Source: an uncultured Draconibacterium sp. (GTDB lineage Bacteria; Bacteroidota; Bacteroidia; Bacteroidales; Prolixibacteraceae). Taken from it: a stretch of DNA of 64,000 nt. Every line of letters begins with the position of its first letter. The first letter of the stretch is position 1. Below, piece after piece: positions 51,517 to 60,558 of this stretch. A program made the position numbers and the translations under genes. Under the pieces are notes generated by a model. That model made no database searches and had not been told where the DNA came from. It saw only the letters and a program-made list of their open reading frames with translations. The stretch spans positions 5,862,501 through 5,926,500 of the forward strand of contig NZ_OY781365.1 in NCBI RefSeq assembly GCF_963676815.1, in the 5' to 3' direction.

Positions 51517-53604
51517 TTGATCTCATTCGGCATAAAATACTGGTTTATATTGTTGCTCTGCATCACCGTAGCATCGGCGGGTGTGGTAGTTTTACTTTAC
51601 TATAAAAACAAGGCGCTAAAAGAACTTTCGAAACTTCAGCGAGGCCTGTTAATGGTGCTTAGGTTTCTCGCATTTTTCCTGGTTGCTTTTCTGTTGTTAT
51701 CGCCTTTTATCCGCAACCTGAAGAAAATTACGCAAAATCCTGTGATCATTACCGCGTGGGATAATTCAGGGTCAGTAATTTCGCATGCCGACTCGTTACA
51801 ATTAGCAAAGTCAATTAGAGAAGAAAAGGCAGAAATTGAACAGGATTTAGGAGCCGACTTTGAATTGGTGAGCTACACTTTTGGCGAAGAAACACAAACC
51901 GCTAATGACCTAAATTTCAACGAAAAAGGATCGAATTACAGTGATTTAATTGCCACGATAACCAACAATCATTTTAACCAGAATATTGGAGCACTGATTG
52001 TTGCCGGCGACGGGATTTACAACCAGGGGAAAAATCCGCTGAACATGCTCGACCAGGTGAGCTTTCCGATTTACACCATTGGACTTGGCGACACCACGGT
52101 TATTGCCGATGCTCGCGTACAAAATATTCGTGTTAACCGGACCGCTTTCTCTGGCAATAAATTTCCGGTAGAAGTAGATCTGCTATTTTCAAAACTAAAA
52201 AATACCCCGCTTAAACTTTCACTTTTTCAGGATGATGAAGAGTTGCAAAGTGTAATGATCACCCCATCAAACGATAACTTTTTCGACACCAAGGAATTTG
52301 TTTTGGAGGCCGGTTCTGCTGGATTAAAGCACTACACCATGCAAATTCAGGCGGCAGCCAACGAACGAAACACCAAAAACAACAGCGCCGGTTTTGTGAT
52401 CAATGTGCTGGAGAATAAGCAAAAAATACTCATCATTTCCAACGGATCGCACCCCGATATTGGTGCCATAAAAAACACGCTCGATCAGCAAAAAACCTAC
52501 GAGGTTTCAATATTTACCGAAGAACCTTACCCCAATGATTTGAGCGATTACAACCTGCTTATCTTAAATCAGCTGCCAAGTACAGGAAAGTCGATGGCCG
52601 AAGTGATGGAGAAGGCAAACAACAATCGTTTGCCCATACTTTTCATTGTTGGAAACCAAACATTTCTGCCACAGCTAAATATTTTAAGTCAGGGTGCAAA
52701 CATTGAACCGCTGGCCGGAAGCGGAGAAGAAGCACAACCGGTTTTTAATGCGAATTATGCCACTTTCAACCTTTCGGAAGAACTGATTGAGATTATTCCA
52801 CAATTTCCTCCCGTGCAGGTTCCGTTTGCCAATTACGAGTTAAATCCGGAATTTTCGCCCCTCTTTTATCAAAAGCTAAAAGGCATAACCACCGGAAAAC
52901 CACTAATTGCAACAGGAAAACTGGAAGGCCAGAAACGAGGTTTTATTTTTGGAGAAGGAATTTGGCGCTGGCGCTTATTTGATTATTACCAAAATCAGGA
53001 ACACGGGCATTTTAACGAGCTCATAAATCAACTGGTGCAATACCTTGCCCTGCGAGAAAACGAAGATAATTTTATTGTAGAATTTAACCCGGTATATACT
53101 GAAGTTGACGACGTGGTTTTAACGGCCGAAGTTTATAACGATGCTTTTGAACGAATAAGTTCAGAAGAGGTAAACATTAAACTGCAAAACGAAAACGACG
53201 AAGAATACAATCTGACTTTTGATGTGCAGGATAAAAATTATTACCTCAACGCCGGACACCTTCCACTGGGCGATTACTCATTCACAGCTGAAGTTACCAT
53301 AGGTAACGAAACTTTTACCGAAACAGGAAGTTTTACTGTAATTCCGGTAAATATTGAGAATATTATTACACAGGCCAACCACACCCTGCTGTACCAGCTG
53401 GCTAATTTAAGTGGCGGCAAATTCTACCAGCAATCGCAAACCAACGATTTGGTTAACGAGTTACAACAAACCAGTAAATTAAAAGCCACAACTTATTTTC
53501 AGGAAATGGTAAATCAACTCATAAACCTTCGCTGGTTATTTCTTGTTTTACTGTTACTGTTAAGTACGGAATGGTTTTTGAGAAAGTACTGGGGAATTTA
53601 CTAA
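51517..53604 (+). CDS. Large membrane-anchored VWA-like protein
   Basis: A 695-residue protein from a TTG start at 51517, which keeps the first membrane helix; no better ATG exists upstream of it. Two N-terminal helices (FILLLCITVASAGVVVLLYY and a FLAFFLVAFLLLSPF segment) and one near the C-terminus (LRWLFLVLLLLLSTEWFL) enclose a periplasmic domain. The part TAWDNSGSVISHADSLQLAK resembles a von Willebrand A-like fold, but with DNSGS in place of the DxSxS metal motif. A glutamine-amidotransferase-like segment may follow. It heads an operon with three DUF6340 lipoproteins (18-base gap, 4-base overlap, 3-base gap). Function unknown. Confidence 0.8.
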   Translation: MISFGIKYWFILLLCITVASAGVVVLLYYKNKALKELSKLQRGLLMVLRFLAFFLVAFLLLSPFIRNLKKITQNPVIITAWDNSGSVISHADSLQLAKSIREEKAEIEQDLGADFELVSYTFGEETQTANDLNFNEKGSNYSDLIATITNNHFNQNIGALIVAGDGIYNQGKNPLNMLDQVSFPIYTIGLGDTTVIADARVQNIRVNRTAFSGNKFPVEVDLLFSKLKNTPLKLSLFQDDEELQSVMITPSNDNFFDTKEFVLEAGSAGLKHYTMQIQAAANERNTKNNSAGFVINVLENKQKILIISNGSHPDIGAIKNTLDQQKTYEVSIFTEEPYPNDLSDYNLLILNQLPSTGKSMAEVMEKANNNRLPILFIVGNQTFLPQLNILSQGANIEPLAGSGEEAQPVFNANYATFNLSEELIEIIPQFPPVQVPFANYELNPEFSPLFYQKLKGITTGKPLIATGKLEGQKRGFIFGEGIWRWRLFDYYQNQEHGHFNELINQLVQYLALRENEDNFIVEFNPVYTEVDDVVLTAEVYNDAFERISSEEVNIKLQNENDEEYNLTFDVQDKNYYLNAGHLPLGDYSFTAEVTIGNETFTETGSFTVIPVNIENIITQANHTLLYQLANLSGGKFYQQSQTNDLVNELQQTSKLKATTYFQEMVNQLINLRWLFLVLLLLLSTEWFLRKYWGIY

Positions 53605-53622
53605 ACATTATTCTTTTTACGT

Positions 53623-54675
53623 ATGAGCATTTTTAAACAAACAAATTACATACTACTTGTTAGCATTGTTCTTTTGTCGTATGCTTGTAGCCCAACAAAG
53701 CGGATAATGGTTGAGTTTCCGCAAAAGCCAAAAAACGAAATTTCACAGGATATTCAAAGTGTGCTAATCGTAAATCGTGCAGTTGATAATACATATACCG
53801 ATTTAAAAACTGATTCGCTGCAACGATTATTCTACAAAAAGGATTTTAAGCTCGATACCACAATAAATGATCTGACAGCTGCTGATACAACTATAAAAGT
53901 AATTGGTGAGTTACTTTTTGAATCAGGCAGGTTCGATTATGTAATACCTGAAAACAGGTTTCTACGTGCCTCTAAAAATGCTTTTTTCTCCAATGCAATG
54001 GAATGGCAGAAGGTTAAAGAACTCTGCGACCTTTTTCAAACCGATGCTATAGTTGCTATTGATATGTTTGAGATGCAAGTGGCTACCGACCTTGAAGATG
54101 GCTCGCTTTTCGACCCCATGCAGGGCGTTTTTGTATCGGCCCTCGGAGCACAAATGGCAGTAGTATACAACGTCCTAATTCGGATGTACGATCCTGTGCA
54201 ACAGAAAGTTATTGTTCGCGAAGTCTTTAAGGACACTTTGTATTGGGAAAATACGGCTTTTGATGTAAGAACTCTTTTTGCCGAGTTTACACCGGTAAAA
54301 CAAGCCCTAACAGAAGCAGGGATTGCTGTGGCCCTTGATTTTTCAGAAACTGTTGGTACAAGCTGGAAAAGCGAATACCGCCTAATATTCGACAAAGGAA
54401 GCTCAGCGTTAAAAGAAGCAGCTGCCCTTACCGACGATGCAGACTGGACAAAAGCCATACAAGCCTGGGAATCTATTGTTGAGAAATCAGGCTCGAAAAG
54501 TGAAAAAAGCAAGGCATTGTTCAATCTTGCAACTGCCTGCGAAATTCAAGGAGATATAGACTGTGCTATAAAGTACGCGCTCGAATCGTATAACACAGCT
54601 TTTCATCCTATCACTTATCAGTACCTCGAACAACTTAAGAACAGAAAAAACCAACAGAAAAACAACACAAAATGA
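53623..54675 (+). CDS. DUF6340 lipoprotein, copy 1
   Basis: A 350-residue lipoprotein (MSIFKQTNYILLVSIVLLSY ending YACS). An N-terminal region (IQSVLIVNRAVDN; LFQTDAIVAIDMFEMQVATD) typical of DUF6340 is followed by a short TPR-like helical tail (ADWTKAIQAWESIVEKSGSK; FNLATACEIQGDIDCAIKYA). It is the first of three tandem paralogues in one operon, after the VWA-like gene. The last ATGA overlaps the next start. The family is common in Bacteroidota envelopes and has no known function. Confidence 0.85.
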   Translation: MSIFKQTNYILLVSIVLLSYACSPTKRIMVEFPQKPKNEISQDIQSVLIVNRAVDNTYTDLKTDSLQRLFYKKDFKLDTTINDLTAADTTIKVIGELLFESGRFDYVIPENRFLRASKNAFFSNAMEWQKVKELCDLFQTDAIVAIDMFEMQVATDLEDGSLFDPMQGVFVSALGAQMAVVYNVLIRMYDPVQQKVIVREVFKDTLYWENTAFDVRTLFAEFTPVKQALTEAGIAVALDFSETVGTSWKSEYRLIFDKGSSALKEAAALTDDADWTKAIQAWESIVEKSGSKSEKSKALFNLATACEIQGDIDCAIKYALESYNTAFHPITYQYLEQLKNRKNQQKNNTK

Positions 54676-55691
54676 AGCAATTTATCTTATGGACTTTACT
54701 ATTATTAAGCACAGCCGCGTGTACGGTTTATAAAGATTACCCGATAGAGATATATAAACCCGGAGAAATTGCGTATTCACCCGAAGCAAAAAATGTTGCA
54801 ATAGTTTATCGCAACTTTAAATACAGTAGCGATTCGTTGCTGCACTATTACAAAGATGATTTTCGATTAAAAAAAGCCCAAAAAGATCCTGAAAACCTTG
54901 ACAGTATTTTAGTGAGCAGATGTATGAATGAGTTGGCCAAAAATTTAAAAGAAAAAAGCAATTTTGAAGAAATAAGAATTTTCCCGGAATTATTTAAGCC
55001 TCACACTGGCGATAAGCTACCTGCTTTGAACATGGAAATGGTTGAAGAATTGGCGACAAGAACCAACACCGACCTCGTAATTTCGCTCGAAACGTATTCC
55101 AGTTTCTATTCAGAATATTCATCAACAGCCGAAATGCCAACAAAATCTAACGAAGTAATTACAGCAGCAGTTTGGGCAGTTTATAATCCTGTTGAAAAGC
55201 GACTTATTGAACGCAAAACCATGATTGATACCATTTTCTGGAATGGTTACGATGCCGAAGGAAATTACCGTAGAAATGCAAAATTGCCACCACGTATTAC
55301 CGCGCTTAAAATTGCATCGCAAATGGTTGGAGAAAACTATTCGAAACGTTTCTTTGCCTCGTGGCAAAATGTTAATAGAATGTATTCTGTTCCACCACTA
55401 CCCGATTTTGCAGCAGCCGATGAGTTGGTGCAAAAAGGAGACTGGGATCAGGCAATAATGCTTTGGAAACGTTATGCCGACGACAGCAATGGTAAAATGG
55501 CAATTAATGCACGTTACAACCTGGCACTGGGATACGAAATGAAAGACGATTTTGTAACAGCCGAAAAATGGTTAAACGCAGCTCAGCAAATTGCAACTGA
55601 CTACCGAAGCAAAGACGATCTGATAATGATCATCAAATACAGACAACTCCTGGCAAAAAGAAAAAAGGATATTGTGCGACTAAACCAATAG
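54672..55691 (+). CDS. DUF6340 lipoprotein, copy 2
   Basis: A 339-residue lipoprotein with lipobox in LLLLSTAACT. It shares the block NVAIVYRNFKYSSDSLLHYY, the NTDLVISLETYSSFYSEYSS region and a TPR tail (DWDQAIMLWKRYADDSNGKM; ARYNLALGYEMKDDFVTAEK) with its neighbours, but identity is low, so the duplication is old. It overlaps the first copy by four bases and precedes the third by three, so all three are translated as a block. Unknown function. Confidence 0.85.
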   Translation: MKQFILWTLLLLSTAACTVYKDYPIEIYKPGEIAYSPEAKNVAIVYRNFKYSSDSLLHYYKDDFRLKKAQKDPENLDSILVSRCMNELAKNLKEKSNFEEIRIFPELFKPHTGDKLPALNMEMVEELATRTNTDLVISLETYSSFYSEYSSTAEMPTKSNEVITAAVWAVYNPVEKRLIERKTMIDTIFWNGYDAEGNYRRNAKLPPRITALKIASQMVGENYSKRFFASWQNVNRMYSVPPLPDFAAADELVQKGDWDQAIMLWKRYADDSNGKMAINARYNLALGYEMKDDFVTAEKWLNAAQQIATDYRSKDDLIMIIKYRQLLAKRKKDIVRLNQ

Positions 55692-55694
55692 CAA

Positions 55695-56885
55695 ATGAAA
55701 AACCGTCTCGTTTTTTTGTACGGCCTATTTGTTGTATTTCTTACCACGGCTTGTAATACGCTTTACAATATAAAAACAATAGAAATTGAGATTGTTGAAC
55801 CGTCAACAATGAGCATTTCGTCAAAATTCAAAAATATTGCCATTCAATACAACAACGTTAATTCATCTCCTAACCAATATTTAAATAAATACGATGAATT
55901 CGGGGAACAAAAAACAGAGCTAGAAAATTCGGACAGTATCGCCTCGCATATTTATTTCGAGAACTTCATTGACGAAATAAAAAACCAATCATTTTTCGAT
56001 ACAGTAATTAAATTAACTCCGCGCGATTATTCGACTATACGTATTGTTGACACGATAAATTATGCCCCTTATTTTAACAATGATTCAAGCGCTGAAAATA
56101 CCTTGTCATCAGAACAGATCAATGTATTAAATTCAGGCTATTTCCTGAAAAACAATACAAATCCCGTTCACAAAAAAACTGACTCGTTAATCTTAAATCC
56201 GCGTCTTGGTTTATATTCACCAGAACAACTGCAGCGTATCCGAAACGCTACGGGTGCCGAAATGTTACTTTCACTCGATTTCTTTGGAGCGTCAGATAGT
56301 AGATACTTCGACAGACGCCTTGAAGTTGCGTCAGAGCAAGTAACCAACTGGACGCAGTGGAGTTTTTACAGCCTGGTTGAAATGAAATATGTACTTGCCT
56401 ATTCAAAACTAGATACTGTGAGTTGGATGGATTTTGCCTCCAACCTAAACCAGGCTCGTAACGTAGTTCCTCCGCGCATTGACGCTATTTATAATGCGGC
56501 AGAGATTTCTGCTGATAACTTTGCGCACAACCTTGTTCCGCACTGGATACAAGTTGAACGTATGTATTACTCCTCGGGACATATTGAATTGCAACAAGCC
56601 GATGAACTCGTAGCAAATGGGAAATGGATTGAAGCCGCAGAATTGTGGAAAAAACAAACCAAAAACGAGAATAAAAATATTGTTGCAAAATGTATGTTTA
56701 ATCTGGGTCTGGCCTGCGAAATGGAAGGAGACCTTGAAGCTGCGTTGGCATGGGTAGTAGAATCATATCATATTTTTGGGGCTAAAAACGAAATGCATGC
56801 TGAAAATTGTACAGATTATATAAGGTTGTTAAGCACCCGACAAGCCGATATGAAAATTTTAGATCAACAATTTGGAAATCAGTAG
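55695..56885 (+). CDS. DUF6340 lipoprotein, copy 3
   Basis: A 396-residue lipoprotein (lipobox in VFLTTACN), longest of the three because of an extra segment around residues 80-170. It keeps the DUF6340 core (FKNIAIQYNNVNS; GAEMLLSLDFFGASDS; VPPRIDAIYNAAEISADNFA) and the TPR tail (ADELVANGKWIEAAELWKKQ; FNLGLACEMEGDLEAALAWV). It ends the operon. As with the other two, it is probably an outer-membrane-associated lipoprotein whose partners may be the VWA-like protein and one another. Confidence 0.85.
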   Translation: MKNRLVFLYGLFVVFLTTACNTLYNIKTIEIEIVEPSTMSISSKFKNIAIQYNNVNSSPNQYLNKYDEFGEQKTELENSDSIASHIYFENFIDEIKNQSFFDTVIKLTPRDYSTIRIVDTINYAPYFNNDSSAENTLSSEQINVLNSGYFLKNNTNPVHKKTDSLILNPRLGLYSPEQLQRIRNATGAEMLLSLDFFGASDSRYFDRRLEVASEQVTNWTQWSFYSLVEMKYVLAYSKLDTVSWMDFASNLNQARNVVPPRIDAIYNAAEISADNFAHNLVPHWIQVERMYYSSGHIELQQADELVANGKWIEAAELWKKQTKNENKNIVAKCMFNLGLACEMEGDLEAALAWVVESYHIFGAKNEMHAENCTDYIRLLSTRQADMKILDQQFGNQ

Positions 56886-56912
56886 CACAAATAAACTCTT
56901 CAACAAAAAAAA

Positions 56913-56934
56913 GAGGGAAACCACTGCTTCCCTC
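56913..56934 (-). terminator. Terminator between the DUF6340 and recN-cvfB operons
   Basis: A stem GAGGGAA / TTCCCTC with an 8-base loop. On the minus strand it is followed by eight T, so it best ends the cvfB transcript that stops at 57035; on the plus strand it lies 28 bases after the last DUF6340 gene and may work there too. Confidence 0.7.
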
Positions 56935-57034
56935 CATATTTAACCAAAAATCACAACATGAAAATATTGTTAATCTAAATTTAGAACTTTTTGTATTATT
57001 GTTCCAAATCTAAACTTATGTTTTATAAAAGCTT

Positions 57035-57871
57035 TTAGCTTTTTAACAGTTTAATACCATCTGAAACAAACGAAATCAACCGTTTTTTATACAATCCGCC
57101 AATTGCTTTTTTAAAATTCTTTTTGCTAATTCCAAACATTGCTTTTATCATTTCGGGCGACGACTTATCAGAGACGGCCATAAAACCATTGTTTGCTTCC
57201 AATTCTGCCAAAATTTTCTGCGAAATCGAATCAACTTTTTCGTATCCCGGCTCTTCCAGTAGTAAATCTATTTTTTCATCATTTCTAACTTTGGCAATGT
57301 AGCCCTTTGTCTGGCTACCAATTTCAAGCTTCCTAAAAACCTGGTTTTTATAAAGAATGCCGGTGTGTTCCAAATTTACGATAGCCTTAAATCCCAAATC
57401 TGTTTCTTCAGTAATAATCAGGCTAACTTCTTGTCCTTTTACATATTCCGGCGGAGTATTATCCAGAAACTTATGCAACTTTGCCGATGCCACCACTCGG
57501 TTTGTTAACAAATCAAGGTAAACATATACCCAGTAGCTGTTTCCTTCCTGCATTTTAGTTCGTTGTTCGCTAAACGGCACCAGCAAATCTTTAGCCAGTC
57601 CCCAGTCGAGAAATGCGCCAAATTTAGCCGTTGCTTTTACTTCCAGGCGTGCAAATTCGCCAACCGTAGCCAATGGTTTTTCGGTTGTGGCTACCAAACG
57701 ATCTTCAGAATCGGTATAAACAAAAACCTCGGCTGTTCCCTGCTCTTTCATTTCTTCCGAAACATATTTTCGAGGCATTAAAATTTCGCCGTGATCTCCA
57801 CCATCAAGGTACACCCCGTTATCGGTTTCCCGGATAATATTGAGGGTATTAAATTTTCCTATTTCTGCCAT
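57035..57871 (-). CDS. cvfB: CvfB-like S1 RNA-binding protein
   Basis: About 278 residues from the ATG at 57871 (MAEIGKFNTLNIIRETDNGV), the usual family opening; an ATG at 57886 in the same frame would overlap the recN stop (ATGA). Three S1-like domains are followed by a winged helix (EMIKAMFGISKKNFKKAIGG) near the end, as in CvfB of Gram-positive bacteria, an RNA-binding virulence-factor regulator. It directly follows recN. Which RNAs it binds is unknown. Confidence 0.88.
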   Translation of the reverse strand: MAEIGKFNTLNIIRETDNGVYLDGGDHGEILMPRKYVSEEMKEQGTAEVFVYTDSEDRLVATTEKPLATVGEFARLEVKATAKFGAFLDWGLAKDLLVPFSEQRTKMQEGNSYWVYVYLDLLTNRVVASAKLHKFLDNTPPEYVKGQEVSLIITEETDLGFKAIVNLEHTGILYKNQVFRKLEIGSQTKGYIAKVRNDEKIDLLLEEPGYEKVDSISQKILAELEANNGFMAVSDKSSPEMIKAMFGISKKNFKKAIGGLYKKRLISFVSDGIKLLKS

Positions 57872-57882
57872 GAGTGATTTTA

Positions 57883-59538
57883 TCAAATTCGCAACAGCTC
57901 TTCTGCTGCTTTAATTGTTGTCTCTGTCAATTTTTCGCCACCTACCATTTTAGCCAGTTCTTCTACTCTTTCCTCTGAACTCAACGCTTTTATAGAAGTG
58001 AAAGTTTTGCCTTTCTCCTCAAATTTATAAACTCTGAAATGCGAATCGCCTTTGGCTGCAATTTGTGGCAAATGGGTAATATTTATTATCTGCGTATTTG
58101 CTGAAAATGATTTTATGATTGTTCCCATTTTCAATGCAATCTCGCCCGACACCCCGGTATCAATTTCGTCAAATATAATTGTAGGCAGTGCTTTTGAGTT
58201 GCGTAGCAGATTTTTAATAGCCAGCATCAGTCGTGACATTTCACCGCCCGACGCAATCTTCGAAATTTCATCCGGGTCAGAGTCAGGATTCGCGCTAAAT
58301 AAAAATGATATCTCGTCTTTTCCTTCGGGCTGAAAATGTTGCAAATAATTGTGTATAACCTGCAATTTGGCCTTTGTCATTCCTAACTGGTTTAAATCGC
58401 CAACCACCGAACTTTCTATCTTTTTAAATGCCTTTTGCCGCAATTTACTTAAAGCCTGAGCCAGCATTTCCAATTCAGTTTTCTGCTTTTCCAATGTATT
58501 TTTCAGGGCCTGAATCTCATCGTCGTAACCTACGGCCTTATTTATTTTCTGATCGAAATCATCGCGCAAATCAATTAATTCGGCCACCGTTGAAACATGG
58601 TGTTTTTGCTGCAACGAATAAAGTAAATTCAGTCGGTCGTTCACTTCTTCAATGCGTGCCGGATTAAACTCAACACGTTCAGCCAACATTTCCAATTCCT
58701 GGTGAATATCACTCAATTCAATTGCTGCACTTTCCAATCGTTCGGCAAAACTTTCAGCGTCTTTCAAATAAGCGGTAACTTTGTTTAGTGCACGATGGCC
58801 ATCTTTTACTCCTTGTAACACCGAGAAGTTTTCGCTATCCAATAAAGCAACTGTTTCTGTAAGCGCGGTTTTTATTTCTTCAGCGTGATTCAACTGCTCC
58901 AATTCCGATTCAAGATCTTGCTGTTCTGACACCTCCAGTTTGGCTTCTTCAAGTTGTGTAAACTGAAACTGAAAATAATCCAGATCGGCCTGTGCCTGCG
59001 CGGCATTTTCCTGCAACTTTTCAAGCTCCTTTTTGGTGTTTTTATATGCTGAAAATTGGGTTTTATACTTTGCCAAAACTTCTCCTGCTCCAGCTACCGA
59101 ATCAACCAGATTCAACTGAAATTTCTGGTTGCTTAACTCCAGGTTTTGGTGTTGTGAATGTATATCGATTAACTGCAATCCCAGTTCACGCATTACTTTC
59201 AGGTTAACCGGAGTGTCGTTTATAAACGCCCGCGATTTTCCGGAAGGTGTAATTTCTCTTCGTAAAATGGTTGACGCATCATAATCAAGATCATTCGTTT
59301 CAAAAAAATGTTTTACAGGGTAATTACTTACCTCAAACTGCCCTTCAACAATACATTTTTTATCCTTTTCTTTCAGCACCGAAAGATCCGCACGATTACC
59401 CAAAATCAAACTTAAAGCTCCCAGAATAATAGATTTACCGGCACCTGTTTCACCTGTAACAGTATTTAAATTGGCATGAAAATTAACCTGCAACTTATTT
59501 ATCAGTGCGTAATTCGAAATGGATAATCTGGACAGCAT
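57883..59538 (-). CDS. recN: DNA repair protein RecN
   Basis: A 551-residue SMC-like ATPase for double-strand-break repair. Walker A is GETGAGKSIILGALSLILG near the N-terminus, a central coiled coil spans about 155-380, and the C-terminal half holds the signature and Walker B regions (ASGGEMSRLMLAIKNLL; TIIFDEIDTGVSGEIALKMG). Its start LSRLSISNYALINKL-like opening is standard. It lies between the porD-like gene and cvfB on the same strand as coaBC, bamD and rpoZ, an arrangement common in Bacteroidota. Confidence 0.97.
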   Translation of the reverse strand: MLSRLSISNYALINKLQVNFHANLNTVTGETGAGKSIILGALSLILGNRADLSVLKEKDKKCIVEGQFEVSNYPVKHFFETNDLDYDASTILRREITPSGKSRAFINDTPVNLKVMRELGLQLIDIHSQHQNLELSNQKFQLNLVDSVAGAGEVLAKYKTQFSAYKNTKKELEKLQENAAQAQADLDYFQFQFTQLEEAKLEVSEQQDLESELEQLNHAEEIKTALTETVALLDSENFSVLQGVKDGHRALNKVTAYLKDAESFAERLESAAIELSDIHQELEMLAERVEFNPARIEEVNDRLNLLYSLQQKHHVSTVAELIDLRDDFDQKINKAVGYDDEIQALKNTLEKQKTELEMLAQALSKLRQKAFKKIESSVVGDLNQLGMTKAKLQVIHNYLQHFQPEGKDEISFLFSANPDSDPDEISKIASGGEMSRLMLAIKNLLRNSKALPTIIFDEIDTGVSGEIALKMGTIIKSFSANTQIINITHLPQIAAKGDSHFRVYKFEEKGKTFTSIKALSSEERVEELAKMVGGEKLTETTIKAAEELLRI

Positions 59539-59643
59539 AATGATAAAAGATATTCATGAATTAATTCTTTGGCTAAAATAACCAAAATGAGAACACAGAA
59601 TTACTTTCTGTGGAAAATGGGGATATCTTTTTAAAGGATCTGA

Positions 59644-60555
59644 TTAGAAGCCTTCGTTTTCGGCAATCTTTTCGTATTTGCTTCCGTTTGATGGATCAAC
59701 CTCATTCAAAATGGTCATCACCCTGTTCCGCTCGTCAGGGAATGATTTTGAAAAGATGTTTACCAATTCATCAGCCTTGGCATCAAAAAACATTTGCAAA
59801 ATGTAAGTTGATGGACGACGGCGAAAAACTTTCTGAATATCGCGAAGTGACTCGGCAACATTAGCACGCCCTTCTTCTACTCTATCCGACATCATATCCA
59901 AGCCATTTCGGTGATAATTATACATACAAGTGCGGAATGATGAATACGATTTATTGAGCACATTCTCGATTAACCAGTACCTGTTCCGTTCACTTTCAAA
60001 GGCTTTCCATCCACGTTCGCGGGCATTTTGCGAATTATTTACAATGGCTTGCGCTTTCTGAAAAAACTCAGTCCCACCCTCTTCCGAAAAAGTATCGTAA
60101 TCGAATCCTAGAATCACATAAGCATAAAACGCCATAATGTTCGTCAGGTTGTCGCGATTTGATGTTTCATTAAATTCCAGCGGTTGAAACTCCACATACT
60201 TGCAATGAAAATCGTTGTCTTTAATATTTAGAACCGTAGAAGTATAGCTTGAATTAAATATCGGGCGTGTTAACTGCACCTGTATTGATCCTCTAAATTC
60301 ATCAGCAGAAATTTGCTCGTCAAGACGAATCAGGATATTACAGCGTATTTTCTCATCGTAACTGTACACATGATCTGTCCATTTTCGGTTATTCATGAAA
60401 TCATACAGATCGGACTGCATGGTGCGAAACAGGTTTTGGTTAGCCCCCTGAATCCCTCGTGCTGAAACGGTTACATTACAACGAAGTTCTTGTGCAGCAC
60501 CTTCTTCAACGAAAATAAACAGAAATAAAAGCGCTATTACGATTTGCTTTAACAT
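59644..60555 (-). CDS. porD: DUF4835 / PorD-like type IX secretion protein
   Basis: A 303-residue exported protein (signal ending EEGAAQ). The start of the mature part, ELRCNVTVSARGIQGANQNL, plus LYDFMNNRKWTDHVYSYDEK and FYAYVILGFDYDTFSEEGGT, define the family now annotated as PorD of the type IX secretion system. Its role in secretion is inferred from the family; the core T9SS genes (porL, porM, sprA) are not in this window. It lies three bases after coaBC and before recN. Confidence 0.88.
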   Translation of the reverse strand: MLKQIVIALLFLFIFVEEGAAQELRCNVTVSARGIQGANQNLFRTMQSDLYDFMNNRKWTDHVYSYDEKIRCNILIRLDEQISADEFRGSIQVQLTRPIFNSSYTSTVLNIKDNDFHCKYVEFQPLEFNETSNRDNLTNIMAFYAYVILGFDYDTFSEEGGTEFFQKAQAIVNNSQNARERGWKAFESERNRYWLIENVLNKSYSSFRTCMYNYHRNGLDMMSDRVEEGRANVAESLRDIQKVFRRRPSTYILQMFFDAKADELVNIFSKSFPDERNRVMTILNEVDPSNGSKYEKIAENEGF

Positions 60556-60558
60556 ATG

